Source: Rutidosis leptorrhynchoides
Lineage: Eukaryota; Streptophyta; Magnoliopsida; Asterales; Asteraceae
Direction: 5' to 3'
Length of the DNA stretch: 64,000 nucleotides
Assembly: GCF_046630445.1 (NCBI RefSeq)
Contig: NC_092335.1
Span: 35,738,501 to 35,802,500, forward strand
Of this stretch, positions 10,747 through 21,225 are shown piece by piece. How positions within the stretch are numbered: the stretch's first letter is position 1; each line of letters opens with the position of its first letter. The translations under genes and the position numbers were made by a program. The notes below the pieces were generated by a model that did not search any database, was not told the origin of the DNA, and saw only the letters and a list, made by a program, of their open reading frames with translations.

Positions 10747-11952
10747 CCGCTTTAAATCATCGTAAATGAATTTTTTTCATCACAATTTGGTACTAACATT
10801 CCAAGATATCATCATATCTTTCATTATAAATATCCTCAATATTTCTGAAGATAACTTCATAAATATTTTCGTCCGATATTAATTATCTCTCCGCGCTATC
10901 TGTGTTATATCATAAAAGGAAACTGTGTTAGTTTCTAAATTCTGAAAAAAATTCGAACTTAAAATATGAATGTTTTGAAGTAGTGTTGGGAACTGATGCA
11001 TGAGTTAGTATAATATAATGACACTTGATCAACATGACTATATTACAGTAATTCATGCTGAGTTTCTAATGAAACGTGATGATTCACAGTACCATCATCA
11101 TGTGCCATTTATATGACTTTTACATTCTACCCAATCTCCAAACATATTAAGAACATATCTTCTTGATAGTTCTATCTTTTCGGATATTCTGGTAATTTAC
11201 CAAATCAATATCGTGCCATTACGATTTCCTTCTTAGAACATTAACTATGTTCATTCAAAACTTTATACTTACGAATTCTGAACCATTACTCGCTTTACTA
11301 GAGATCGAGAGGGGAATAAAAAGGCAAAGAGATTCGAAAAATAAGGGAAGATATAAAACCCAACCACAACCCAAAAATTAAAAACCGTATATATCGATGC
11401 ATATAGCAACATAAAGACACGGGAGAACTAAAAACACTATAAACCCAAGAGTATAGTAGAAGTAAATAGATTCTTCCGGTGGCAGATGAAAAAGAAGAAT
11501 GACAGATATGAAAGTTAAGAGGATATCAAGGATCAGGATGGGATGGAGCATATTAACGAATGCTTTAAAGTATGAATTGAGAAGAAAGAATAGAAGGTGT
11601 GAGTTGTAAGGAAACGAAGATGGTGGATTTATAGTAAAATATCCGACAGAGAAATCAAGGTGGAATATCGCATTAAATCGAAGAAGATCCTAAATTCCTT
11701 AATCGCCGAAGAACCAAATCTTATTACACAGTTTTTTTCTTTAAATCCCATGAATTCCGGAAATCAATCGTAACAACGTCATCGATTAAAACGATTCTAC
11801 ATTTACTCATTTCACTCTCTTGTGATAGCTTCACTTATACTCTTCGTATAATCAAATTGTTTCATCTATATTACTCAATGATGATAAAACTCTATTATCA
11901 CCTCATACTCATCATGAAAACATTTTTATAGTTAGCCATGACGACCTCGATC
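10747..11952 (+). other. N1 interior, non-coding 3' part
   Basis: No open frame of note. The sequence aligns with N2 59842-61000 and reversed N4 51796-53000 (for example CTTTCATTATAAATATCCTC... and the GGAAACTGT...TAGTTTCTA segment), so it is element interior rather than host DNA. Confidence 0.6.
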
Positions 11953-11988
11953 AAATTTCGGGACGAAATTTCTTTAACGGTTAGGTAC
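11953..11988 (+). promoter_or_regulatory. N1 pre-LTR hairpin and polypurine tract
   Basis: AAATTTCGGGACGAAATTT (perfect 8-bp arms, 11953-11971) followed by CTTTAACGGTTAGGTAC and the 3' LTR. It carries one change (GGG to GGT) from the other copies in the window. Confidence 0.75.
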
Positions 11989-12157
11989 TGTGATGACCCG
12001 GAAATTTCCGATCAAATTTAAACTTTAATCTTTATATGATTCCGACACGATAAGCAAAATCTGTAATGTTGAGTCTCAAAATTTGTGAACTGATTACAAG
12101 AATGCATTTACCCTTTAACTACACCCGATGATTCACGAACAAATGTGTGTAAATAAT

Positions 12158-12161
<4 letters not shown>

Positions 12162-12248
<87 letters not shown>
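12162..12248. repeat. (TA)n microsatellite in N1 LTR
   Basis: Uninterrupted TA dinucleotides, about 43 units. Confidence 0.95.
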
Positions 12249-12251
<3 letters not shown>

Positions 12252-12353
12252 TATATGGTAATTTTAATTAATAAAGTATACATGAAAAATAACAAACAAA
12301 ATAATTAAGTTACTATTACAATGAATATATATATAAGTATATATATGGATATA

Positions 12354-12403
<50 letters not shown>
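12354..12403. repeat. (ATT)n microsatellite in N1 LTR
   Basis: About 16 ATT units. It produces spurious poly-Asn/poly-Ile frames. Confidence 0.95.
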
Positions 12404-12412
<9 letters not shown>

Positions 12413-12673
12413 ATATATGAACTTTGATATGTAAAAGTAGTGTTATTAATAACATTGATATTATTATCATTATTAATTTTATTATTATTATTGTTAGTTT
12501 CACTATTATTAATAAAATTTATATTAAAAACTAATGTATGTATAATTATCATTATTATGTTTTCTTCATATATTTAATATACAGATATATATACATTTGT
12601 TATACAGCTATACAAATTCAGTTATATATAAATACATATATGTATATAAAATACAGTTATACTATACAAATAC

Positions 12674-12680
<7 letters not shown>

Positions 12681-12768
<88 letters not shown>
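12681..12768. repeat. (AT)n microsatellite in N1 LTR
   Basis: About 44 AT units; the neighbouring 12560-12680 is also TA-rich. Confidence 0.95.
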
Positions 12769-12771
<3 letters not shown>

Positions 12772-14593
12772 TAAATAAGGTTTATTATATATATATATAT
12801 ATATATAAATACAGAAAATGGGTATTCAATTGTAAATCGTTTTCAGCCTGTAGAAAAGTTGATTTTGGTGTCTCCAATTCGTACCAATCATGGATTCGAT
12901 CACTTGGATGAATCCAAATTTTGTTAGCAAGTGACATCGTCTTTTATTTTTATAATTATTTACTAGTACGATCGAATATAACCTGTTGAATTGAATTGGA
13001 TTATAAAACAATCACGTTGTCCATGATCACACTACAATACAACCATTGATATCAATCCATATCACAGAGAAAAATTCAGTTAGGAGTCTCATTCAACTTT
13101 TATATATTTTCTATATATTTCTATCCGGATTGATTCTTCTTGTCGAATGCATCCAACTTATACATCAAACAATCAATCCCGTTACAGCATAACTCAAACA
13201 CTTCCTTATTATGATGCATTTTCTCTCTTTCCTTGGACAACCAAACACCACTTCCATTTTCATTATCCAATTCCACTTTCAATATTCATGTCATACTTTA
13301 ACAATAATTGAATTTTTTTATCTCGTACACCACATAACATATAACATAATATATAATTATACTTACATGTCACCCTTATGAACTCGTCAACTACAACACC
13401 GACCGTGTACAACCACCTTCGACTACTGAAGACAACCGGGAACTACCAAACGCCATCGAATAAGCCCACATAAAATCACAGTGGATCGCAAACACTTTCA
13501 TCAAACAAACACCCTATAACTTCTACTTCGGCTACCACTCTCACGCCACCACATCACCTCCAATCACCAACAAAACACCACCATCATAACCGCTACATAT
13601 TGTTGCTGTTCTGGATCGAAAGGAATACCATCAATATTATCACACTCTAGATCACAACCATCTTAAATCACCACCTTCACCTTTCTCTCTCTTTTTTATT
13701 CTTGACTCGATGAAACCATTTATAAACCTCGTTACATTTATAATTCTGTTCCAGCTCCTGCACCCACAGTTGTTACACCCTGTTTCAGTTCTTGTCGACT
13801 TCCAACCGCCACCATAGATTTCCTAAACAATCACATTCTGCTACGTGTTCTTTCTTCTTGCTGTAACCACTGTTTTTCTTGTTTCTATTCTGGATAAACA
13901 ACTCTGAAGATGATGAAGCTTAGTGATATTAGATGATGAAGAAGAGGTCTTAAAAGATGATGAAATCATAAACATGAAAGGTGGTATCCGCATATATAGG
14001 GTGATGACATTAGTTTCGAATTCAAACTACTTACGTGTTCTTATTTTATCCTGGTGGCCGACAATTACCTAATACCATTTGTTTAATGAAAAGAAGAAAA
14101 AAAACGGGAATTGATGTCTGTTTGTGGTAACCAAAACACACTAGCTCATTGTTTAAAGAAAGTAAAAGCACCAAAACCCCTTTTATGTTATTGATTTACT
14201 TTATACGTGGCATAAGTGATGATTGCTAGTTTCAATTTGCTAATCCTATCTGTTCAATTACTGGGTTTACGGTATACCACTGGAGTGATTATGGCTCAAG
14301 TTTAATGGGGCTTAAGAAGTAATGAGTTTGGGCTATGAACGAAATTGCGGTTGGGTTGAGAGATGGCATTTTCATTTTATTTTTTTTGCCGTGACCCAAA
14401 TCATTTAGATTGGGCTGCTTTGTTTATACATATATTATGGTGATGGTGTGGATTAAGATATCATAATGATGATATGATAATGATGAAAATCATGAATCTG
14501 ATTGAGTAGATTTTAAAGAAGAAGGAAGAAAAGGAAACAGAAAGGATATAGGATAAGTAAAAAAATTCGTTATCAACTTACTCAGAAAAACAG

Positions 14594-14662
14594 AATTGGT
14601 GTCATGGTTAAGGGTGTTTGCGTATAACGAGAGGTCAGTGGTTCAAGCCCGAGCAGCGGTGT
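14594..14662 (+). other. tRNA-like (A-box/B-box) cassette in N1 LTR
   Basis: TGGTTAAGG (14605-14613) resembles a Pol III A box and GGTTCAAGCCC (14640-14650) a B box, 35 bases apart as in tRNA genes. A T-rich stretch and the conserved GGAGGTAGT follow, then ATT-rich sequence. It cannot fold as an intact tRNA by eye (no convincing acceptor stem). The same cassette occurs in N3 and in both N4 LTRs. Probably SINE- or tRNA-derived. Confidence 0.6.
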
Positions 14663-15564
14663 TTATTTTCTTTTTAAGAGCTTATTACTTGGAGGTAGTA
14701 TTATTATCCTATTTATTATTATTAACATTATTATATTTTTTATTATTATTACGAATATTAATTATTATGATATAAAAGAAAATATAAATTTAGAAATGTT
14801 AAGATGAAAGTAGATATGGTTATGATTACGCTTAATGATACAATTAAAACACTAAGTATTAAGAACGATGTTATATTTATATAGACATGGTAAAAAGGAA
14901 TGTTATATGTTATAATCATCAAATTTAATCAAGTATTATTTTATTATCCTTATTAATATTATTAACATTATTATATTAATACAAATAAAATGACAAACAT
15001 AGTAACAAAATTATTATTTTCAATATCATTACTAAATATAATTATTACTATTAATATTATAATTTTAGTACTATTATAGTTATTAAAATTACAAACAAAG
15101 GATTTATATAAAAACATAGTTATTACATAACAACTCCATTAGTTTTTTTATAATTATTTATGTAAAATATATAAAATAAATATATTTAAATTATTAATGA
15201 AACACATAATTTATCAAGATAATATTTATATCACTAATAAAATATAAAATTTGTTCGATTTCCATTATATGTGTTAATATATACATAAATGATATAGGTT
15301 CGTGAATTCGAGGCCAACCCTGCATGGTTCAGTATCGTCATATGTATTTTTACTACAAAATACAATATAGTGAGTTCATTTGATTCCCTTTTACTCTTTA
15401 CATTTTTGGGACTGAGAATACATGCGCTGTTTTATTAAATGCTTTTGAAATATATTTTGAACTGTGAATACATGAAATGCTTTTATAAATGTTTGACGAG
15501 ATAGACACAAGCAAAACATTCCTCGAATGAATTATTATGAAGACAGAAGTTCTACGGATTATTA

Positions 15565-15719
15565 TTGAATTATGTGGACATGATAATTGCCACCATTGAA
15601 TTATGTGGACATGATAATTGCCACCGTTGAATTATGTGGACATGATAATTGCCACCGTTGAATTATGTGGACATGATAATTGCCACCATTGAATTATGTA
15701 GACATGATAATTGCCACCA
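15565..15719 (+). repeat. 31-bp tandem repeat, five copies, in N1 LTR
   Basis: Five head-to-tail units of TTGAATTATGTGGACATGAT plus AATTGCCACC and one variable base, differing at one or two positions. Not seen as an array in the other LTRs of the window, so it is probably a local expansion. Confidence 0.9.
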
Positions 15720-15986
15720 ATTGATGTGAAGGTTATGTATCGAGAGAATGATTTTATACACAGGTTATGTGTATGTTATTTTTTTGTACACGAGATATGT
15801 GTACGGTTACTAAAATTTATGAAAGATGATTTCGTACACGAGAAATGTGTACTGTATTTAAAAGATATCGCATGTACATTACAGGTGGGTATAGGATTTG
15901 GTCCCATTTGTACCATGCAGGATTTAAATCTTGTGGTCTACCAAAATGATGAATTTTATTATTTTATGATAAACTTATGAACTCAC

Positions 15987-16000
15987 CAACCTTTTGGTTG
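15987..16000 (+). promoter_or_regulatory. Conserved LTR hairpin (N1)
   Basis: CAACC-TTTT-GGTTG, a perfect stem-loop about 160 bases before the LTR end, followed by the conserved GCATGTTTATTCTCAGGT. T1 has CAACA-TTTT-TGTTG at the same place, a compensated base pair. Confidence 0.6.
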
Positions 16001-16158
16001 ACACTTTAAAGCATGTTTATTCTCAGGTATGAAAGAAACCTTCCGCTGTGCATTTGCTCATATTACATGGAGTCGTTCATGGCATATAGAGGTCAGTACC
16101 TCGCAATGGGACCATCTGCTGAAGACTTCGTCCAGGTGGATTAGGACGGGTCACTACA

Positions 16159-17045
16159 CCAGCTGCTATATTGATGTCTTTTCTTGTAGTGATGTCCCAT
16201 CCTTGGTAAAATATTTGTACTATTTGACAGGTGTCTAAACCATGTTGTGGACATCCTCTTAATAACTTTCCAAATCTGGTCCACACCTCATATAGAGTTT
16301 CATTTGGCTTTTGTGTGAACGTAACAATTTCTCCTTGAAGTCTCACGGCTTTAGATGCCGGAAAGAATTGTTTAAGAAATTTTTCAACTAAAACGTCCCA
16401 TGTATCAATCGCCCCTTCAGGTAACGATTCTAACCAATCTTTGGCTTCTCCCTTTAAAGTCCAGAGAAATAACATGAGATATATCTGTTCATCCTCAACT
16501 TCTCGAAATTTAAATAGTGTGCAGATCCTATTAAAGGTACGAAGATGTTCATTTGGATCTTCCTTTGGCGCACCACTAAATTGGCATTGATTAGTCACCA
16601 TATGTAGAATTTGTTCTTTGATTTCATAATCTGGCACATTAATGTCTGGTTGAGTAATTGCGTGACCTTGGCCAGTGCGTTTAGCTCTCATTCGGTCTTC
16701 CATACTTAGAGGTTCCAGATTCTCCATGATTGAATTTGTTGAATCTAAATCACTAGAGGATTCTGATTTAATGGTTCGTTCCTCAACAATCTCCGTTTGA
16801 ATGATTGGTGGTTCCGGAGGAAAGATTAATGGTTCAGGTTCTCGGAATCGTCCCTGAATATTCTCCGGATTCTCAATTGTGAGTTCGGGTTCAAAAAACG
16901 GATTATCGAAAATTTGAATTGGAGTACTTGGTCGACTGGATGACGATTCTAAAGAAAAATCAACGGCGACAATATTTGCTAGATGTCTTGATCGAGTTAC
17001 AGGTGGTGAACGTACAAAAGGTTGTGAACGTTTTGCTCGGTGCAT
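16159..17045 (-). pseudogene. gag: A1 Gag, truncated by N1 insertion
   Basis: Begins MHRAKRSQPFVRSPP at 17045 and runs about 295 codons until the N1 LTR cuts in; residues read beyond 16158 belong to the LTR. After a polar, Pro/Glu-rich N-terminus comes the retrotransposon-Gag domain: EDPNEHLRTFNRICTLFK, IYLMLFLWTLKGEAKDWL, then WDVLVEKFLKQFFP and LYEVWTRFGKLLRGCP, the usual core of Athila/Tat Gag proteins. It would form the particle capsid. No zinc knuckle is reached because of the break. The frame is otherwise intact, so the interruption rather than slow decay inactivated this copy as far as visible. Confidence 0.85.
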
Positions 17046-18352
17046 TCACTGAATATCCTATTAGTTTTTAAAAAGAAAGAAAAATTATATAAGTTATCCA
17101 ATTAATAGACTTTTCTGATTTTGCCCACGTTTCGAATAGCCAAAAGATGCAGCAGAGGGGCAGGATTCGTTTGGTCTCAATATAATTGAGTACTGTTTGG
17201 CTCCAATAACCCGGTCCACGTACAAATCCAACTATTACTACGAACCAGAAAATTTTGATGTCTATCAATTTAACCACTTAAAATAATTTTTCGTTTTGAA
17301 ATTTAAAGAAATTTTAGATAAGAAATAGAAAAAAAAAATCTAAGTCCTAAAAACTAGAGCGTCGAGAAATAAGAAAGAAAAAGAGTGCGTCGAAAAACGT
17401 CGAAAAAAAGGCGTCGAAAAATAAAAAATAAGAAAGTAGCGCGTCGAAACTTAAAAAGTAACTAACAACTAGGAATTAAAAGTTGCGCCTAAAAAATATT
17501 AAAGCTTAAAAGAAATACTATATCCCAAATGGCAATATCTTAAAAAAGGTACTAAAATATATAAACAGCGTCGCAAAATTCTAAAGCACCTAAATCTTAG
17601 TCTAAAGAAAAAGCACTTAATGGATTTTACGATAAAGCCTAAAAATCTAGAAATAAAAATAACTATGGCAAAAACTATATCTTAAAATTAAATACGAGCG
17701 AAAAATACAAATATTACGCTAAAAACAAATAAAAAGATACAAAATATAAAAATAATACTAAAAGTTGTAAAAAGTACAATTTTTATAAAAATATTATTTT
17801 TATATTTTTATTTTATAAAAGTATTAAATTTTATAAATTAATTAAACTAATTAAACTTAAAATACAAATTAATTAAAAACTAAACTAATTAATTAAATAA
17901 TCTAAACCCTAATTAGGGTTATAATTAAATAATAATAATAATTATTATTACGTAATTATTGCTGGAACCAGTCAACTGTCGCGTGTCAGAGAGTTTCATA
18001 CGATCGCATGAAGTTTTGCCTTCGGGCTCATGCGATCGCATGAGCTAGGGTTTCGGGCCGCTACATGGGCTGCTACAGTACTGGGCCGTTTGATTTTTTT
18101 TTTTTCAGTTTTCTGATTTAGATATAATAAAATATAAATAACTTAAATAAAAATTTAATTTTAAAAACTAAAATAAAAAATACTTTTATAAATTTTTAAC
18201 AACTCTTAACAACAAAAATATAGATTTTGTTTTTCTTTTAATATTTTTGGAAACTAAAACGTATTTTTACAAAAACGTATTTTTATAAAAGTAAAATAAA
18301 AATTAAAAAAATCTTTTTTTTATATAGCGTTGCGCTTCCGGCGTTTATGTGT
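17046..18352 (-). other. A1 untranslated leader
   Basis: AT-rich leader between PBS and gag, typical in length for Athila/Tat elements. It includes a cluster of GCGTCGAAA-type repeats (about 17355-17455) and a perfect 20-bp palindrome GCTCATGCGATCGCATGAGC (18026-18045). No credible protein frame seen. Confidence 0.6.
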
Positions 18353-18370
18353 TCCCCGGCAGCGGCGCCA
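18353..18370 (-). promoter_or_regulatory. A1 primer-binding site
   Basis: Read on the minus strand, TGGCGCCGCTGCCGGGGA is the PBS of Athila/Tat elements (tRNA primer with a 3' end giving TGGCGCC). It lies 11 bases from the LTR edge at 18382. Confidence 0.85.
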
Positions 18371-18381
18371 AAAATACTTGA

Positions 18382-20282
18382 TGTTATGCGAGGTGTATAT
18401 AAAATAGTTATATTTTTACAACGAAATACTATTAAATACGATACAATTTTACACAAGATATTTATTTATTTATAGAATGGATATACCTAAACCTTGCTAC
18501 AACACTTATAGGCAGTGTACCTAATCGTACAGTAGTGTAGTTTTTAGTAAGTCCGGTTCGTTCCACAGGGATCTTTTAAACAAGCTTAACGCTATATTTT
18601 TAAAATTATATTTGTAAAAATACAAAAATATATATAAGTAGTATTATTATTATAAAGGGGAGTTTTTACCGTTTAATGACCGGTTTGTCGATTTTAAAAC
18701 TTTAGTCGCAGTTAAAACCTAATGTAAAATATTAAAAATAAATACAACTTAATTTAAAGCGTAAAGTAAATAACGATAATGAAATTGCGATAAATAAAAG
18801 TACGATAATTAAAATTGCGGTTAAATATGAAAATAAAGGAATTTAAATATGAAATAAAGGAATTATGCTTATTTAAACTTCCGTAATCATGATGGTTGAC
18901 GTGTTGTTTTTAGTTTATTCTCATGGGTTAATTGTCCTTTGTCCTGGATTATTTGATATGTCCATACGGAATTGTCCATAATAGTCCATCAGTCATAAAT
19001 ATAAAGTGCGAAAGTCTTTGTCAAATTATTCTTATTCCCGAAGTCAAATATTTCAACTAATTGGGGATTCGAATTGTAGCAAGGTTTTAATAATTTGTTT
19101 AATAAATACACCAGGTTATCGACTGCGTGTAAACCAAGGTTTTACTACTTTGTTAACAATTACACCAATTACCCTTGAATGTAATCCACCCCTGTTTTAA
19201 CAAGTCTATTAACTATTAATCCAGTTCCGTGTCCGGTAAAATGAACAATTATTGGTATTTATAGATATCCCGCCCACCGTACCCAGTCAAGCGTATGTGG
19301 TTATATATAAATACGTCAAATTATAAGTTTATATATTAAATTAACGAGGTATCGTTTAGTTAATATAAAACCCATTAATAGCCCATAGTCTAATTTCCAC
19401 AAGTGTCGTTCTTTTATTCAAACCCAATTATGGTCCAAAGTCCAATTACCCAATTTTAATATTTAGCCCAACATCATGATTACTTCGGCATTAAATAAGC
19501 ATAATAATAACTTAGCTTCGAGACATTAATTTAAAAATAATATTAACCATAACTTACAGTGATTAAAAATAGCGTAGCGTTACACGGACAGAAATTCGAC
19601 TTACACCCTTACAACATTCACTAACATACCCTTATTATTAGAATTTAAAATTAAAATTAAAATTAAAATATAAATATAAATATATTTACGTATATAGATA
19701 GAGAGATGGATGATAGATATTGAACCAAAACATGCGAATTTATAGCAATGTGGCATGTCACCTACCACCATGCGATCGCATGGAATTAAAGCTTCCAGGC
19801 CATGCGATCGCATAACCCCTTTTTCCAGCTCACATGAGTTTGTTTCTTTGTATGCCGACGGTTTTTATATAATATAATATATATATTAATTTTAAGAATT
19901 AATTATATATTATATTATATTCATGTGCATAGTTGACTTGTAATTTTTAATCCGTTGCGTCGAGCGTTGAGAGTTGACTTTGGTCCCGGTTCCGGATTTT
20001 CGAACGTCCTTGCGTACAATTTAATATCTTGTATTTTGCGTTTTGTGTCTTGTACTCTTGTAATTTTGAGACGTTTCTCATCAATAATTGGAACCACTTT
20101 GATTGTACTTTGTACTTTTGAGCTTTTTGGTCGTTTGCGTCTTCAATTCGTCGAATCTGTCTTTTGTCTTCACCTTTTATTATTTAAACGAATATCACTT
20201 GTAAATAGAACAGTTGCAACTAAAAGCTTGTCTTTCTTGAGGGATAATGCTATGAAATATATGTTCGTTTTTAGCATTATCA
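18382..20282 (-). repeat. A1 5' LTR (1,901 bp)
   Basis: In element orientation it begins TGATAATGCTAAAAACG and ends GCATAACA, followed by the spacer and PBS. It contains the CCATGCGATCGCATGG palindrome (19768-19783) and a near copy at 19800. Interior frames (18.9-20.4 kb) are incidental. Confidence 0.8.
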
Positions 20283-21204
20283 AAAGTTATGACCAAAACA
20301 AATTTCTCAAAATGCTGAAAAGACACACTACCCAACTCGGTAGTGCGTGTCATAGACACTCGGTTGAGTGTGTAGACACACGGCCGAATGAGTAGAGACA
20401 CTCGACCGACTGTCTTTTCAAAAGACACACTACCGAGTGTGTAGATACACGGCCCAATACAAAAGACACTCGACTGAGTGTGTACACACACGACCCACTT
20501 CCAAAAGACACGCGACCGAGTGTGTTCTTGAGCTGCTGAAATTGAAAAAGTGACGGGTTTGAGCCAAAAATCATCAAATCTTGACCATATACTCGTTTTA
20601 AACCTCAAAACTTATCACATCTTGTTTATAAAACCTTTTGGGACATAAACCCACAAACATTACATCAAAACAACAACAAATTAAGCAATTTTGACCCAAA
20701 ATCACACTTTTGTAAAACCTAGCACAAAAACTCCATTTTTACACAAATTTAAACATGAAAACACGTGATTCTTACCTTGTTCGAATCAGTAAAACACAAA
20801 GAATCGATTTCTAACACAAATTAGACTTCAAATCGAGATTTAGTGAATTAGGGTTCAAGAGGAAGAAGAAGTTAGGTACGGGGTGTAATTTGGGAAATTT
20901 CTAGAGAGATGGAGAGATAAGGAAGAAAAGGCAGCACTATACACTTATTTGGGGTTAAAATCTCATACCCCATCTCACACGGGTATTTATTAGTTATCTA
21001 AAATCTTTCATACCTCGTTAGGCGGCCCTAACGGAGTCCAAATTAAATAAACAAACCTGTTCTGTGACCCTTGTCACAAACTGGTCTTAACCAAATAACA
21101 AAATAACACTATTCACATAACTAATAAAAGCATATAAAATACATAATAAAATCCTAAGGGCAAAATAGTCCACTTACAACTAGCCCAGGTTTCAGTCTGT
21201 TACA
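20283..21204 (-). repeat. T2 3' LTR, inner part (interrupted by A1)
   Basis: Nearly identical to 27122-28044 of the 5' LTR, ending in CAGTCTGTTACA at 21204. The left edge meets the A1 LTR at 20282/20283; the first bases AAAGT correspond to ACAGT in the other copy, consistent with a 5-bp target duplication region. Confidence 0.85.
20320..20525. repeat. Cluster of CACTCGnnCGAGTGTGT dyads in T2 LTR
   Basis: Repeated short inverted units such as ACTCGACCGAGTGTGT separated by ACACACGGCC and CAAAAGACAC blocks. The array recurs at about 27160-27365 in the other LTR. The units are near-palindromic and could form several small hairpins. Confidence 0.7.
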
Positions 21205-21225
21205 AATCCACCCCCTTAAAGAGAT
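21205..21225 (-). promoter_or_regulatory. T2 polypurine tract
   Basis: On the minus strand AAGGGGGTGGATT directly precedes the TGTAACAGACTG start of the 3' LTR. Confidence 0.8.

Larger units (their letters stand above)
8293..16158 (+). mobile_element. N1: non-autonomous LTR retrotransposon, 3' part
   Basis: The interior (8293-11988) and complete 3' LTR (11989-16158) of an element with no gag or pol. Its 5' LTR and PBS are left of the window, separated by the T1 insertion. The interior carries ORF1 (8362-8868, one stop), the internal polypurine-like motif (9109), ORF2 (10579-10746) and the pre-LTR hairpin/polypurine tract. The interior aligns by eye with N2 and, reversed, with N4. The 3' end lies in the gag of A1: bases 16159 onward complete A1 Gag codons on the minus strand. 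Confidence 0.8.
11989..16158 (+). repeat. N1 3' LTR (4,170 bp)
   Basis: Starts TGTGATGACCC and ends GGGTCACTACA, which are near-perfect inverted ends. It contains, in order, an AT run, an ATT run, another AT run, a tRNA-like cassette (14594-14662), weak ATT-rich sequence, a five-copy 31-bp tandem repeat, a conserved hairpin (15987-16000) and a GAGGTC...ACCTC dyad (about 16090). The very large size is mostly non-coding sequence. A frame at 15711-15980 lies wholly within the LTR and is not treated as a gene. Confidence 0.85.
16159..20282 (-). mobile_element. A1: Athila-like Ty3/gypsy element, 5' part (minus strand)
   Basis: Minus-strand element with 5' LTR (18382-20282), PBS (18353-18370), a 1.3-kb leader and the first part of gag. 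The rest (remaining gag, pol, 3' LTR) lies beyond the N1 insertion and outside the window. The PBS type (TGGCGCCGCTGCCGGGGA) and the Gag are typical of the Athila/Tat branch. Its right edge falls exactly where T2 LTR sequence resumes (20283), so A1 inserted into T2. Confidence 0.8.

Noticed and set aside
15565..15719. Possible CRISPR-like array
   Set aside because: The units are directly head-to-tail without unique spacers, in a plant LTR. It is a simple tandem repeat.
15711..15980. 89-aa frame in the N1 LTR
   Set aside because: Lies wholly within the LTR; the related fragment at 47859-48053 is frameshifted, so it is not maintained as coding.
20195..20608. 137-aa minus-strand frame with repeated GRVS-like words
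   Set aside because: It crosses the A1/T2 junction and the periodic residues come from the palindrome array in the T2 LTR.
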